Shown here: positions 1 to 5,686 of the stretch, piece by piece
How positions within the stretch are numbered: position 1 is the stretch's first letter
Layout of the letters: each line of letters begins with the position of its first letter
Source: CAZHDI01 sp964531285
Lineage (GTDB): Bacteria; Pseudomonadota; Alphaproteobacteria; JAJFIK01
Assembly (NCBI GenBank): GCA_964531285.1
Contig: CAZHDI010000068.1
Location: 1-17,612 of the forward strand
Reading direction: 5' to 3'
DNA: 17,612 bases
Position numbers and translations under genes: made by a program
Notes under the pieces: model-generated
Told to the model about the DNA's origin: nothing
The model's database searches: none
The model's input: the letters and a program-made list of their open reading frames with translations, nothing else

Positions 1-811
1 TCGGATCCTTGCCGGAGAACGCGCCGCCGCCATGGGGCGCCGCACCGCCATAGGTGTCGACGATGATCTTGCGGCCGGTCAGACCGGCATCACCGTCCGG
101 CCCGCCGATGACAAAAATACCCGTCGGGTTCACATAGAAATCGTCTTCAGGGCACATCCAGCCGTCGGGCAGGACCTTCTCAACATAAGGCCGCACCATT
201 TCGCGGACATCGTCCTGGGACAGACCTTCGTCATGTTGGGTGGACACCACCACCGAGGTTGCGGCGACCGGGCGGCCGTTTTCATAGCGCAACGTCACCT
301 GGCTCTTGGCATCCGGCTGGAAGCCGGTGTCCGGCTTGGCATGGCGGGCCCGGGCCATCTCCTGCAGGATCGAATGGGCATAATAGATCGGCGCCGGCAT
401 CAGGGCCGGGGTCTCATCGCAGGCATAGCCGAACATGATGCCCTGGTCGCCCGCGCCCTCGTCCTTGTTGCCGGCGGCATCGACGCCGACCGCAATATCC
501 GCGGACTGATTATGGACGTAGCACTCGACCTTGGCATTGTTCCAATGGAAGCCGTCCTGCTCATACCCGATCGCCTTGACCGCGTTGCGCGCCACTTCTT
601 CAAGCACGTCATGGGTCACGCTCTCGGGGCCGCGCACTTCGCCGGCCAGCACGATCCGGTTTGTGGTCACCAGGGTCTCGACGGCGACGCGCGCCTCGGG
701 TTCGGCGCCCAGATAGGTATCGACAATGGCATCCGAAATCCGGTCGCTGACCTTGTCCGGATGGCCTTCGGACACGCTTTCGCTGGTAAAGAGGTAGCTC
801 GTTCTGCTCAC
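1..811 (-). CDS. metK: S-adenosylmethionine synthetase, N-terminal 270 residues (cut by window edge)
   Basis: MetK makes S-adenosylmethionine from ATP and methionine in the cytoplasm. The 270 visible codons start at GTG (811-809), read VSRTSYLFTSESVSEGHPDK and cover the N-terminal and most of the central domain. The signature GAGDQGIMFGY lies near residues 119-129 and the second signature, GGGAFSGKDP, at 261-270, exactly at the edge. The family is usually about 390 residues, so roughly 120 are missing to the left. The GTG start is supported by a purine-rich AAGGAAAGGAAG stretch about 7-18 bases upstream and by the usual family N-terminus. No frameshift is visible. It lies downstream of the HTH regulator on the same strand, separated by 442 bp with its own promoter candidate. 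Identity is secure; the C-terminal state cannot be judged. Confidence 0.97.
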   Translation of the reverse strand, partial: MSRTSYLFTSESVSEGHPDKVSDRISDAIVDTYLGAEPEARVAVETLVTTNRIVLAGEVRGPESVTHDVLEEVARNAVKAIGYEQDGFHWNNAKVECYVHNQSADIAVGVDAAGNKDEGAGDQGIMFGYACDETPALMPAPIYYAHSILQEMARARHAKPDTGFQPDAKSQVTLRYENGRPVAATSVVVSTQHDEGLSQDDVREMVRPYVEKVLPDGWMCPEDDFYVNPTGIFVIGGPDGDAGLTGRKIIVDTYGGAAPHGGGAFSGKDP

Positions 812-910
812 GGTCGCTCTTCCTTTCCTTGTATTCCGGCCCGGCACCCACCCGCGTTTCGCCATATCGCCCGCGCATCCGCTTGCTTGGCGCCACGAGA
901 AGCGCGCCCA

Positions 911-950
911 TCATCGGCCCTTGTCATCGGCCCTTAGCTCATCAGCCCTT
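911..950. repeat. Three direct copies of a 12-mer upstream of metK
   Basis: TCATCGGCCCTT occurs at 911-922 and 924-935, and TCATCAGCCCTT with one change at 939-950. Start-to-start spacing is 13 and then 15 bp. On the metK sense strand the unit reads AAGGGCCGATGA. The copies lie about 100-140 bases before the metK start, so they would be in its leader. The function is unknown; the copies are too short and too close together for CRISPR. Confidence 0.6.
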
Positions 951-1039
951 GGCCGCCGTCCGAATGGTTCCGCCGCTTTCAGATCCCGATATGTGGTGCA
1001 CAGCCGGTCGGAGCGGCAAGCGTCAGCCCAGGGCCCGCA

Positions 1040-1164
1040 GCCTGTGAAAGGCGCATGGCCCTGAGGCCGGAGACGTGCTTGATCAACCCGTCCGGATGCA
1101 TAGCAGGCCGTGGTCCCGGAGGCCTGCCCATCGGAGGCGCAAGTTGTCGCAAGCTTTCACAGGC
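1040..1164. repeat. 11-bp perfect inverted repeat with a 103-bp interior
   Basis: GCCTGTGAAAG (1040-1050) and its exact reverse complement CTTTCACAGGC (1154-1164) enclose 103 bp. Inside, on the minus strand, is a perfect 7-bp hairpin GCAGGCC/GGCCTGC with an 11-base loop (1103-1127), and a GGCC-TCAG-GGCC mini-hairpin. The pair may close a branched RNA structure in the metK leader or may be two operator half-sites about 114 bp apart. The right arm lies within the metK promoter candidate, which favours the operator reading if that promoter is used, because that arm would then not be transcribed from it. Confidence 0.45.
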
Positions 1165-1171
1165 GGGTCAA
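1143..1171 (-). promoter_or_regulatory. Candidate metK promoter
   Basis: Reading leftward, TTGACC (1171-1166) is followed after exactly 17 bases by GACAAC (1148-1143). With flanking bases, GCGACAAC matches 7 of 8 positions of the Caulobacter housekeeping -10 pattern GCTANAWC, and TTGACCC matches 6 of 7 positions of TTGACGS, with a 14-base core spacer. The mismatch at the first T of the -10 hexamer is a weakness. The predicted start is near 1136. One arm of the 11-bp inverted repeat lies inside the spacer, so a protein bound there could block RNA polymerase. Confidence 0.4.
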
Positions 1172-1213
1172 GGTAACGCTGCGGACGCTAAAGGAGGAGG
1201 CGGGACTGACCGG

Positions 1214-1251
1214 CCGTCAATCACCGACGGGGCGCCCTAAGGGCAGGCCCG
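1214..1251 (-). terminator. Terminator-like or alternative hairpins after the HTH gene
   Basis: Directly after the HTH stop codon the minus strand can form GCCC-TTA-GGGC (1244-1234), extended by CGGG/CCCG (1251-1248 with 1231-1228) across an internal loop. Next comes a perfect CCGTC/GACGG hairpin with a 7-base loop (1230-1214). The second stem shares bases 1228-1230 with the outer stem of the first, so the two cannot form fully together. No run of U follows, so this is not a classical intrinsic terminator. Confidence 0.25.
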
Positions 1252-1253
1252 GG

Positions 1254-1682
1254 TCAGTCGTCGGCCTGGATCGCCGCGCTTTCGCCCGAGAGCGACTTCA
1301 CCAGTTCCAGAAGGCGCTTGCGGACGTGCGAGTCCGATATGCGCGTGTACGAACGGTTGAGCTGGAGACCTTCCGCACTCGACACGAAGTCCATCACGAA
1401 GGGCGCGGCATCCGGCTCGGACATGCCTTCTTCGCGGCTCATGGCATGTTCCTGCGGCATGTCGTCAAAGAAGAATTGAACGGACACCCCGAGAATTTGC
1501 GCGATCTGATAAAGACGGCTCGCCCCGATCCGGTTGGCGCCTTTTTCGTATTTTTGGATTTGTTGGAAGGTCAGGCCGAGCATTTCGCCAAGTTTTTCTT
1601 GGCTCATTCCAACCAGCATTCGGCGCAGCCGCACACGGCTGCCTACATGCACATCGATTGGGTTCGGCACTTTTTTTGTCAA
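1254..1682 (-). CDS. XRE/Cro-CI-type HTH transcriptional regulator (PraR/PhrR-like)
   Basis: This 142-residue protein has one Cro/CI-type helix-turn-helix near residues 14-68, with the recognition region around MSQEKLGEMLGLTFQQIQKY and KGANRIGASRLYQIAQILGV. The C-terminal half is variable and probably mediates dimerisation. The combination PNPIDVHVGSR...RLRR...GMSQEKLGE is typical of an alphaproteobacterial regulator family that includes PraR and PhrR of rhizobia. Those have been tied to quorum sensing, biofilm or stress, but the target genes here are unknown. The start is TTG (1682-1680), with GAGGG about 7 bases upstream; the only close alternative is GTG four codons later, whose spacing from GAGGG is poor. 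Its place next to metK is common in alphaproteobacteria. A 630-bp spacer with promoter candidates precedes it. Confidence 0.85.
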   Translation of the reverse strand: MTKKVPNPIDVHVGSRVRLRRMLVGMSQEKLGEMLGLTFQQIQKYEKGANRIGASRLYQIAQILGVSVQFFFDDMPQEHAMSREEGMSEPDAAPFVMDFVSSAEGLQLNRSYTRISDSHVRKRLLELVKSLSGESAAIQADD

Positions 1683-1818
1683 CGGACAGCCCTCAATCCT
1701 TCGCCTCCCGCGCGCGGCGCGACCTACGAGGATGCGTCGTGCACCAATGCTGCAACTCCCTGTCGGCTCCCAACCCGGTCACGGCGCGCCCGCCTGAAGC
1801 GGGAGCATGCAACCTGAC

Positions 1819-1834
1819 TGGTGACCCCTCACCA
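1819..1834. promoter_or_regulatory. Dyad upstream of the HTH gene, possible operator
   Basis: TGGTGACCCCTCACCA is a perfect 6-bp inverted repeat around CCCC. It lies about 137 bp before the HTH start and downstream of the three TTGAC-type promoter candidates. XRE regulators often bind short dyads upstream of their own gene, so autoregulation is possible, but nothing else in the sequence shows it. Confidence 0.25.
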
Positions 1835-1869
1835 TCTGCAAAGTGCACATTCACGCACCAAGCCGGTGA

Positions 1870-1894
1870 AGTTTAGCAAGCGCAACGCGGTCAA
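1870..1894 (-). promoter_or_regulatory. Weak promoter candidate for the HTH gene
   Basis: TTGACC (1894-1889) is followed by GCTAAACT, which matches 6 of 8 positions of the Caulobacter pattern GCTANAWC. The hexamer spacing to TAAACT (1875-1870) is only 13 bases, at the short end of that consensus. It is the candidate closest to the HTH start. Confidence 0.2.
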
Positions 1895-1933
1895 CCATCA
1901 GTAGTATGATCGACGCAACACAATACGATGCTC

Positions 1934-1962
1934 GTCTTACTCGCAGATTTGTTACCCGTCAA
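1934..1962 (-). promoter_or_regulatory. Promoter candidate pointing at the HTH gene (proximal)
   Basis: TTGACG (1962-1957) and TAAGAC (1939-1934) are separated by exactly 17 bases. TAAGAC differs from the alphaproteobacterial TANAWC pattern at one position. The predicted start is near 1927, giving a leader of about 245 nt to the HTH start. Confidence 0.35.
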
Positions 1963-2044
1963 CGTGGTTGTTTGCTCAGATCCGTTCAAACGCGGAGGTA
2001 CTCCTTTTGAGCGCATAAAGCGCATTCGTTGCGCATACAGACAC

Positions 2045-2073
2045 GTATTACGAGCCATTCGGACATCGGTCAA
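2045..2073 (-). promoter_or_regulatory. Promoter candidate pointing at the HTH gene (distal)
   Basis: TTGACC (2073-2068) and TAATAC (2050-2045) are separated by exactly 17 bases. TAATAC differs from TANAWC at one position. It lies 111 bp upstream of the next candidate, with the same geometry and orientation. It could drive the HTH gene through a long leader or a separate small RNA. Confidence 0.35.
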
Positions 2074-2111
2074 CGCAGCCGTGCAGTATCGATTCCTAAG
2101 CACCTCACGCT

Positions 2112-2133
2112 GGCGGTTACAACTACAACCGCC
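2112..2133. other. Perfect 7-bp stem-loop in the low-GC spacer
   Basis: GGCGGTT (2112-2118) and AACCGCC (2127-2133) pair perfectly around an 8-base loop, ACAACTAC. No T-run follows on either strand, so it is not a clear terminator. It could be a protein site or part of a small RNA. Confidence 0.35.
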
Positions 2134-2289
2134 CGCACTTCCCGTAAAAGCTGACGCGTTCGTCAAATTTCTCGCGTAAAGCGTCGCACGACAACGGCAA
2201 AGGGTGCGGCATTCTGTCAAACGCAAGTGAACCGCCGGTCATACGCAAGCTATCATTCATGCGCCAAATGAGCGATTCACGAATTTTGG

Positions 2290-2311
2290 ATCGCGCAGAA
2301 GATGCGACGAT
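2290..2311 (-). terminator. Hairpin directly after the lnt stop codon
   Basis: Just past the lnt TAG (2315-2313) the minus strand reads ATCG-T-CGCA, loop TCTTC, then TGCG-CGAT, an 8-bp stem with a single bulged T. It is followed by CCAAAATTC rather than a clean U-run, so it is a weak intrinsic terminator candidate or an mRNA-end stabilising hairpin. Its position at the end of the phoH-ybeY-corC-lnt series fits either role. Confidence 0.35.
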
Positions 2312-2312
2312 T

Positions 2313-4100
2313 CTACACGTTTGTGTGCATCCGGCGCAGCCACGCCGCACAACCCAGCAGCACTGCGATCGCCGCCAGCAGGGGGGCGTCCCCCCACAAC
2401 CCGTAAAGCGGGCGCGGCCCGGCGGCCGGTAAGGGCACATCGAGATGGGCCACCGTGTTGAGCGGAATGGTGCCGCGCAGGGCGCCGGTGCGGTCGATCA
2501 TCGCCGTGATGCCGTTATTCGCGACGCGGGCGACCGGCAGGTTTTCCTCGATGGCCCGCATGCGCGCGATGGCGAGATGCTGGCGCGGCCCGATGCCCTG
2601 GCCGAACCAGTCATCGTCGGTGAGATTGGCGATCCAGCCGGGGCGTGCGGCCGGGTCCGTCACCGCGCCGGGGAAAATGATCTCGTAACAGATCGCCGCG
2701 CCCATGGCCGGGGCGCCGGGCACCGCGATGGTCCGCGGGCCGGGACCGCGCGAGGTCTCGCCGATCTCACTGACGATCTTGCCGATTCCGATGGCGGCCA
2801 GAAGATCGCGGGCGGGCATATATTCGCCGAACGGCACCAGATGGTGCTTGTCATAGGTCGCGGCGACCGCGCCGGTCTCGTTCAGCACAAAGATCGAATT
2901 ATGAACCGCGAGCCGGTCGCTCCCCTCCCGGGCCTCGCCCCGGAACGCGCCCGCGATCACTGCCATTCCCGGCCCGAGGACGCCGGACACCTCCGATCTG
3001 AGGCCCTGTTCACGGCCGAGCAGGTAAGGCGCGGCGGCTTCCGGCCAGACCACATGGGTGACCCCGGCGCCGCGCGCGTCGGCGGTCATCTCAACCAGAG
3101 TGGACCAGATGCGCGGCCGGTTTTCCGGGATCATCCGGTCGGCCTGGCGGGTGCCGGGCTGGACGAGGCGCATGGTGACGCCCTCGACCGGCGCCTCATC
3201 GGCCGCGCCCGCAAGCCGCACGGCGCCGCCGACCCACAGGACCGCAAGGCACCCGAGCATCGCCGCCGGCAGCAGGAGCGGATGACCCGGCCCGATCTTG
3301 CCCGAGCCGCCCATCCTGCCCNNNNNNNNNNNNNNNNNNNNNNNNNNNNNNNNNNNNNNNNNNNNNNNNNNNNNNNNNNNNNNNNNNNNNNNNNNNNNNN
3401 NNNNNNNNNNNNNNNNNNNNNTGCCCGAGCCGCCCATCCTGCCCAAGCCCATGCGCGGATCGGCCAGCATGGCGGGCGAGGCCGCCGCCGCGACCGTGAC
3501 AAGGCTCAAGCCATAGACGCCGATGACGCTCGCCGCTTGAGCGATGGCCGGCATATCCACCCAGACCATGCCCATAAGGTTCCAGGGGAAGCCGGTGAGG
3601 ATGTGCCCGCGCAGCCATTCGAACAGAACCCATGACGCGGCCAGCACCAGCACGCGCGGCACCGGCGTGCGCCAGGCCAGCACGGCAAGCGCAAGGCTCG
3701 CGGCGCCGAACAGGGCAAGCCCCGCCGTGAGGCCGGCGACCGCGATGGGCATCAGCCAGCCGAAGGTCTCGGCATCGACCAGGAACGCATTGCCGATCCA
3801 ATGAAGGCCGATCAGAAAGAATCCGAATGCGAACCACCAGCCATCAAGCGCCGCCCGGCGCACGGCGCCGCCGCCCGGACGCGCGGCCGCGCCATCGGTC
3901 AGCCACACGAGGACGGAAAAACTGACGATCAATGCCGGGAATGCATTGAACGGCGCCATCGCCAGCACCGCGCCGACACCGGCCCCGAAGGCGGCCAGGG
4001 CCCGCCGCCAGCCGGTCAGCCCGGCCATGCGCGCGGCCACCGACTGGAGCGACCATCCGGAAACCCCTGATCCCGCCTGTGCCATCATGCGCTCGCTCAC
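2313..4100 (-). CDS. lnt: Apolipoprotein N-acyltransferase, interrupted by an assembly gap
   Basis: Lnt is an inner-membrane enzyme that transfers a fatty acid from phospholipid to the amino group of the N-terminal diacylated Cys of lipoproteins, the last step of maturation. The N-terminal half has several membrane helices (about residues 33-70, 88-106, 113-160, 186-212), followed by a periplasmic nitrilase-type domain. The catalytic triad is visible: Glu in VVWPEAAAPYLL (354), Lys in YDKHHLVPFGEYMP (418) and Cys in AAICYEIIFP (471), numbering with the gap included. A final hydrophobic segment lies near the C-terminus. The start is GTG with GGGGA 8 bases upstream. As written the frame is 595 codons, long for the family; 34 of these fall in 100 N. 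Removing one of the identical 23-bp flanks with the N leaves 554 residues in frame, a normal size. Order phoH-ybeY-corC-lnt matches E. coli. Confidence 0.93.
   Translation of the reverse strand: MSERMMAQAGSGVSGWSLQSVAARMAGLTGWRRALAAFGAGVGAVLAMAPFNAFPALIVSFSVLVWLTDGAAARPGGGAVRRAALDGWWFAFGFFLIGLHWIGNAFLVDAETFGWLMPIAVAGLTAGLALFGAASLALAVLAWRTPVPRVLVLAASWVLFEWLRGHILTGFPWNLMGMVWVDMPAIAQAASVIGVYGLSLVTVAAAASPAMLADPRMGLGRMGGSGXXXXXXXXXXXXXXXXXXXXXXXXXXXXXXXXXXGRMGGSGKIGPGHPLLLPAAMLGCLAVLWVGGAVRLAGAADEAPVEGVTMRLVQPGTRQADRMIPENRPRIWSTLVEMTADARGAGVTHVVWPEAAAPYLLGREQGLRSEVSGVLGPGMAVIAGAFRGEAREGSDRLAVHNSIFVLNETGAVAATYDKHHLVPFGEYMPARDLLAAIGIGKIVSEIGETSRGPGPRTIAVPGAPAMGAAICYEIIFPGAVTDPAARPGWIANLTDDDWFGQGIGPRQHLAIARMRAIEENLPVARVANNGITAMIDRTGALRGTIPLNTVAHLDVPLPAAGPRPLYGLWGDAPLLAAIAVLLGCAAWLRRMHTNV
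3299..3444. repeat. Identical 23-bp sequences on both sides of the gap
   Basis: Positions 3299-3321 and 3422-3444 are identical. The offset is 123 bp, which is 41 codons, so collapsing the two copies keeps the lnt frame. The 23-mer begins and ends with TGCCC, so it has an internal period of 18 bp and encodes GRMGGS followed by G on the lnt strand. This suggests either overlapping contig ends or the two visible ends of an 18-bp tandem repeat coding for (GRMGGS)n. Confidence 0.9.
3322..3421. other. Assembly gap of exactly 100 N inside lnt
   Basis: The run is exactly 100 N, the usual placeholder for a gap of unknown length. Its position is in the loop between two membrane helices of Lnt. The true length may be zero, negative (overlapping contig ends) or larger. 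Confidence 0.95.
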
Positions 4101-4151
4101 CGGCCCGTTCCCCGCTGTGCTCTGGTTTTGCGTATGCGATGCAAGCCCGCG

Positions 4152-5180
4152 TCAGACCGGCGCGGCGCTGTCGGCCACCGGACCCGCCACCCCGGTCGGC
4201 ACGATTTTCATGCGCCGGATGCGCCGGGCATCGGCCTCGACGATCTCGATGTCGAACCCGTTGGGATGGGCAATGATCTCGCCGCGCCGCGGCACCCGCC
4301 CGACCAGAGTGAAGACAAGGCCCCCCATGGTGTCGACCTCATCGCCCTCGCCGTCTTCCGTGCTCAGATCGAACCCGCTCAGCTCCTGAAAATCGTCGAT
4401 CTCCAGCCGCGCGTCCACCAGATACCCGCCGGCCTCCAGCGCCTCGCAGATGGGATCGGAGTCGCGGTCGTGCTCGTCCTCGATATCCCCGATAATCATT
4501 TCGATCAGGTCCTCGATGGTCACCAGACCGTCGGTCCCGCCATATTCGTCGATCACCAGCGCCATATGAATACGCGCGCCCTGCATCTGAAGCAGCAGAT
4601 CCATGGCCGGCATGGACGGCGGCACGAACAGCACATCGCGTTTGATGCGGGTCAAGGGGGGCATGCCGTTGCCGTTCGCCGTCAGGCTGTGGGTCGCGGT
4701 GTCGCTGTGCACGCCCTCGGCCCCTTCCGCGTCCGATCCGGACGGAAAGCACTGGACCACATCCTTCAGATGCACCATGCCAATGGGATCATCCAGGCTT
4801 TCGCGATAGACCGGCATCCTGGAATGCCCGGCCTGCTTGAACAGATCGAGCACCTCGGGCAGCGGCGTGCTGGCCTCGATCGCGATGATGTCCGCCCGCG
4901 GCACCATCACATCCTCGACCCGCTGGGTGCGGAACTTGAGAAGATTGAGCAGCATGCGGCGCTCGTCTTCGCTGAGCGCCTCGTCATTGGGGCCATGATC
5001 CCGCACCAGATCCGCAAGGCTCGCGCTTTGCCCCTGATCATGGGGGTCGCGCAGACCGGGCACCACGCCGCGCACATGACGAACGAACCGGCCGAGAAGT
5101 CCCCCGCCGCGGGGACCGCCCGGCTTCATACTCTGGTCGTCGGAGCCGGACTCACCTGCCGAACCGGCGGTCTGTGTCAT
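4152..5180 (-). CDS. corC: CBS-domain protein of the CorC/YbeX/HlyC family
   Basis: This is a soluble protein of 342 residues. It has a variable N-terminus (1-85), a first CBS motif (about 88-142, VEDVMVPRADIIAIEAS), an acidic and Gly/Ser-rich insertion (145-175), a second CBS motif (about 179-238, including MALVIDEYGGTDGLVTIEDLIEMIIGDI in part) and a C-terminal CorC/HlyC domain (about 250-328). CBS pairs usually bind adenine nucleotides. The family has been linked to Mg/Co efflux and, for YbeX, to ribosome and RNA metabolism; which applies here is not visible. There are no membrane segments, so it is the YbeX-like short form rather than the DUF21-containing transporter. The ATG overlaps the ybeY stop by four bases (ATGA) and GGAGAG precedes it, implying translational coupling. 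It is slightly longer than E. coli YbeX because of its ends and the insertion. Confidence 0.9.
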   Translation of the reverse strand: MTQTAGSAGESGSDDQSMKPGGPRGGGLLGRFVRHVRGVVPGLRDPHDQGQSASLADLVRDHGPNDEALSEDERRMLLNLLKFRTQRVEDVMVPRADIIAIEASTPLPEVLDLFKQAGHSRMPVYRESLDDPIGMVHLKDVVQCFPSGSDAEGAEGVHSDTATHSLTANGNGMPPLTRIKRDVLFVPPSMPAMDLLLQMQGARIHMALVIDEYGGTDGLVTIEDLIEMIIGDIEDEHDRDSDPICEALEAGGYLVDARLEIDDFQELSGFDLSTEDGEGDEVDTMGGLVFTLVGRVPRRGEIIAHPNGFDIEIVEADARRIRRMKIVPTGVAGPVADSAAPV

Positions 5181-5686
5181 CGATCTGTTCTCTCCGCTGG
5201 AGCCGACAGGTCCACCGGACCGTCATACGGACACGGGATGCCCAACCGGGCGAGGATCCGCGTCTCAAGCTCCTCCATGACCTCGGCCTCGGCCGACGTC
5301 TCATGATCGTACCCTAAAAGATGCAAGAGGCCATGTGTCAACAGATGCGCGAAGTGATGGGGCAAGGGCTTGACCTGCGCCGCCGCCTCACGCATCAGGG
5401 TCTCGAGCGCCAGGGCGATATCGCCAAGGGGGGCATCCGCCGGTGCGCCGGGCAGATCGGGCGCGGGAAACGACAGCACATTGGTCGGGCCGGACTTGCC
5501 GCGCCATTCGGCATTGAGATCGGCAAGCGCCGCATCGCCGGTGAGCAGGACGGCGACCTCCCGCCCCCGGGGGACATCGGGCAGGCAGGCTTCCAGCGCC
5601 TCGTTGACCCGCGTGCTCATGGCCTCCGGATCGAGCCCGCCTTGTGTCCACCCATCCGCCGCGATCTCCAACTCAAGGTGCGGCAT
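5177..5686 (-). CDS. ybeY: Endoribonuclease YbeY, rRNA maturation and ribosome quality control
   Basis: YbeY is a zinc-dependent single-strand RNase acting in 16S rRNA 3'-end processing and 70S quality control. The protein has 169 residues and carries the family metal motif HGLLHLLGYDH (residues 118-128; ligands His118, His122, His128), and the typical TNVLSFP stretch at 68-74. The frame is open further upstream, but the start chosen is ATG 5686-5684, because AAGGA sits 8 bases before it and MPHLELEIAADG is a normal YbeY N-terminus. An ATG three codons earlier (5695) has a poor spacing. The gene starts 14 bases before the phoH stop and ends in a 4-base overlap with corC, so the three are co-translated. 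PhoH and YbeY are linked genetically in many bacteria. Confidence 0.93.
   Translation of the reverse strand: MPHLELEIAADGWTQGGLDPEAMSTRVNEALEACLPDVPRGREVAVLLTGDAALADLNAEWRGKSGPTNVLSFPAPDLPGAPADAPLGDIALALETLMREAAAQVKPLPHHFAHLLTHGLLHLLGYDHETSAEAEVMEELETRILARLGIPCPYDGPVDLSAPAERTDR

Larger units (their letters stand above)
812..1253 (-). other. metK upstream region, 442 bp, hairpin-rich, no gene seen
   Basis: This stretch between the HTH stop and the metK start has no convincing reading frame on either strand. It holds a promoter candidate (1143-1171), an 11-bp perfect inverted repeat (1040-1050 with 1154-1164), several short perfect hairpins and three near-identical 12-mers (911-950). Transcription from the promoter candidate would give metK a leader of about 325 nt. 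I compared it by eye with remembered consensus features of SAM-I, SAM-II, SAH and SAM/SAH riboswitches and found no match. In GC-rich DNA short hairpins are common, so the individual elements are weak evidence of a structured RNA. Confidence 0.5.
1683..2312. other. Spacer between lnt and the HTH gene, 630 bp, lower-GC core, no convincing gene
   Basis: The core from about 1870 to 2310 is near 50% GC in the lines I counted, while neighbouring coding DNA is clearly higher. Two small frames (1928-2179 on plus, 1891-2226 on minus) lack ribosome binding sites and recognisable domains, and their composition is odd (many Cys and Arg in the minus one), so I do not call them. The stretch holds two minus-strand promoter candidates, a perfect 7-bp hairpin (2112-2133), a dyad (1819-1834) and an unusual number of TTGAC motifs on the minus strand. 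It may be a complex regulatory region for the HTH gene, hold a small RNA, or be a remnant of acquired DNA. Confidence 0.5.

Noticed and set aside
911..950. CRISPR-like repeat
   Set aside because: Units of 12 bp separated by 1-3 bp have no spacers, and no cas genes are present.
812..1253. SAM-responsive riboswitch in front of metK
   Set aside because: I compared the leader with remembered features of SAM-I, SAM-II, SAH and SAM/SAH motifs and found no match. An Infernal search against Rfam would decide.
1928..2179. Possible 83-residue protein in the low-GC spacer
   Set aside because: No ribosome binding site before its ATG, no recognisable domain, and basic, uneven composition. Conservation with synonymous bias in relatives would reopen it.
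1891..2226. Possible 111-residue protein on the minus strand of the same spacer
   Set aside because: Cys-, Arg- and Thr-rich without any motif, no ribosome site, and it overlaps both promoter candidates.
4128..5306. A 392-codon plus-strand frame opposite corC
   Set aside because: Antisense shadow; corC has intact CBS motifs on the other strand. The similar long plus-strand frames over lnt (2445-3635), the acyltransferase (8231-9337), fur/rimI (9405-10658) and metK (32-937) were dropped for the same reason.
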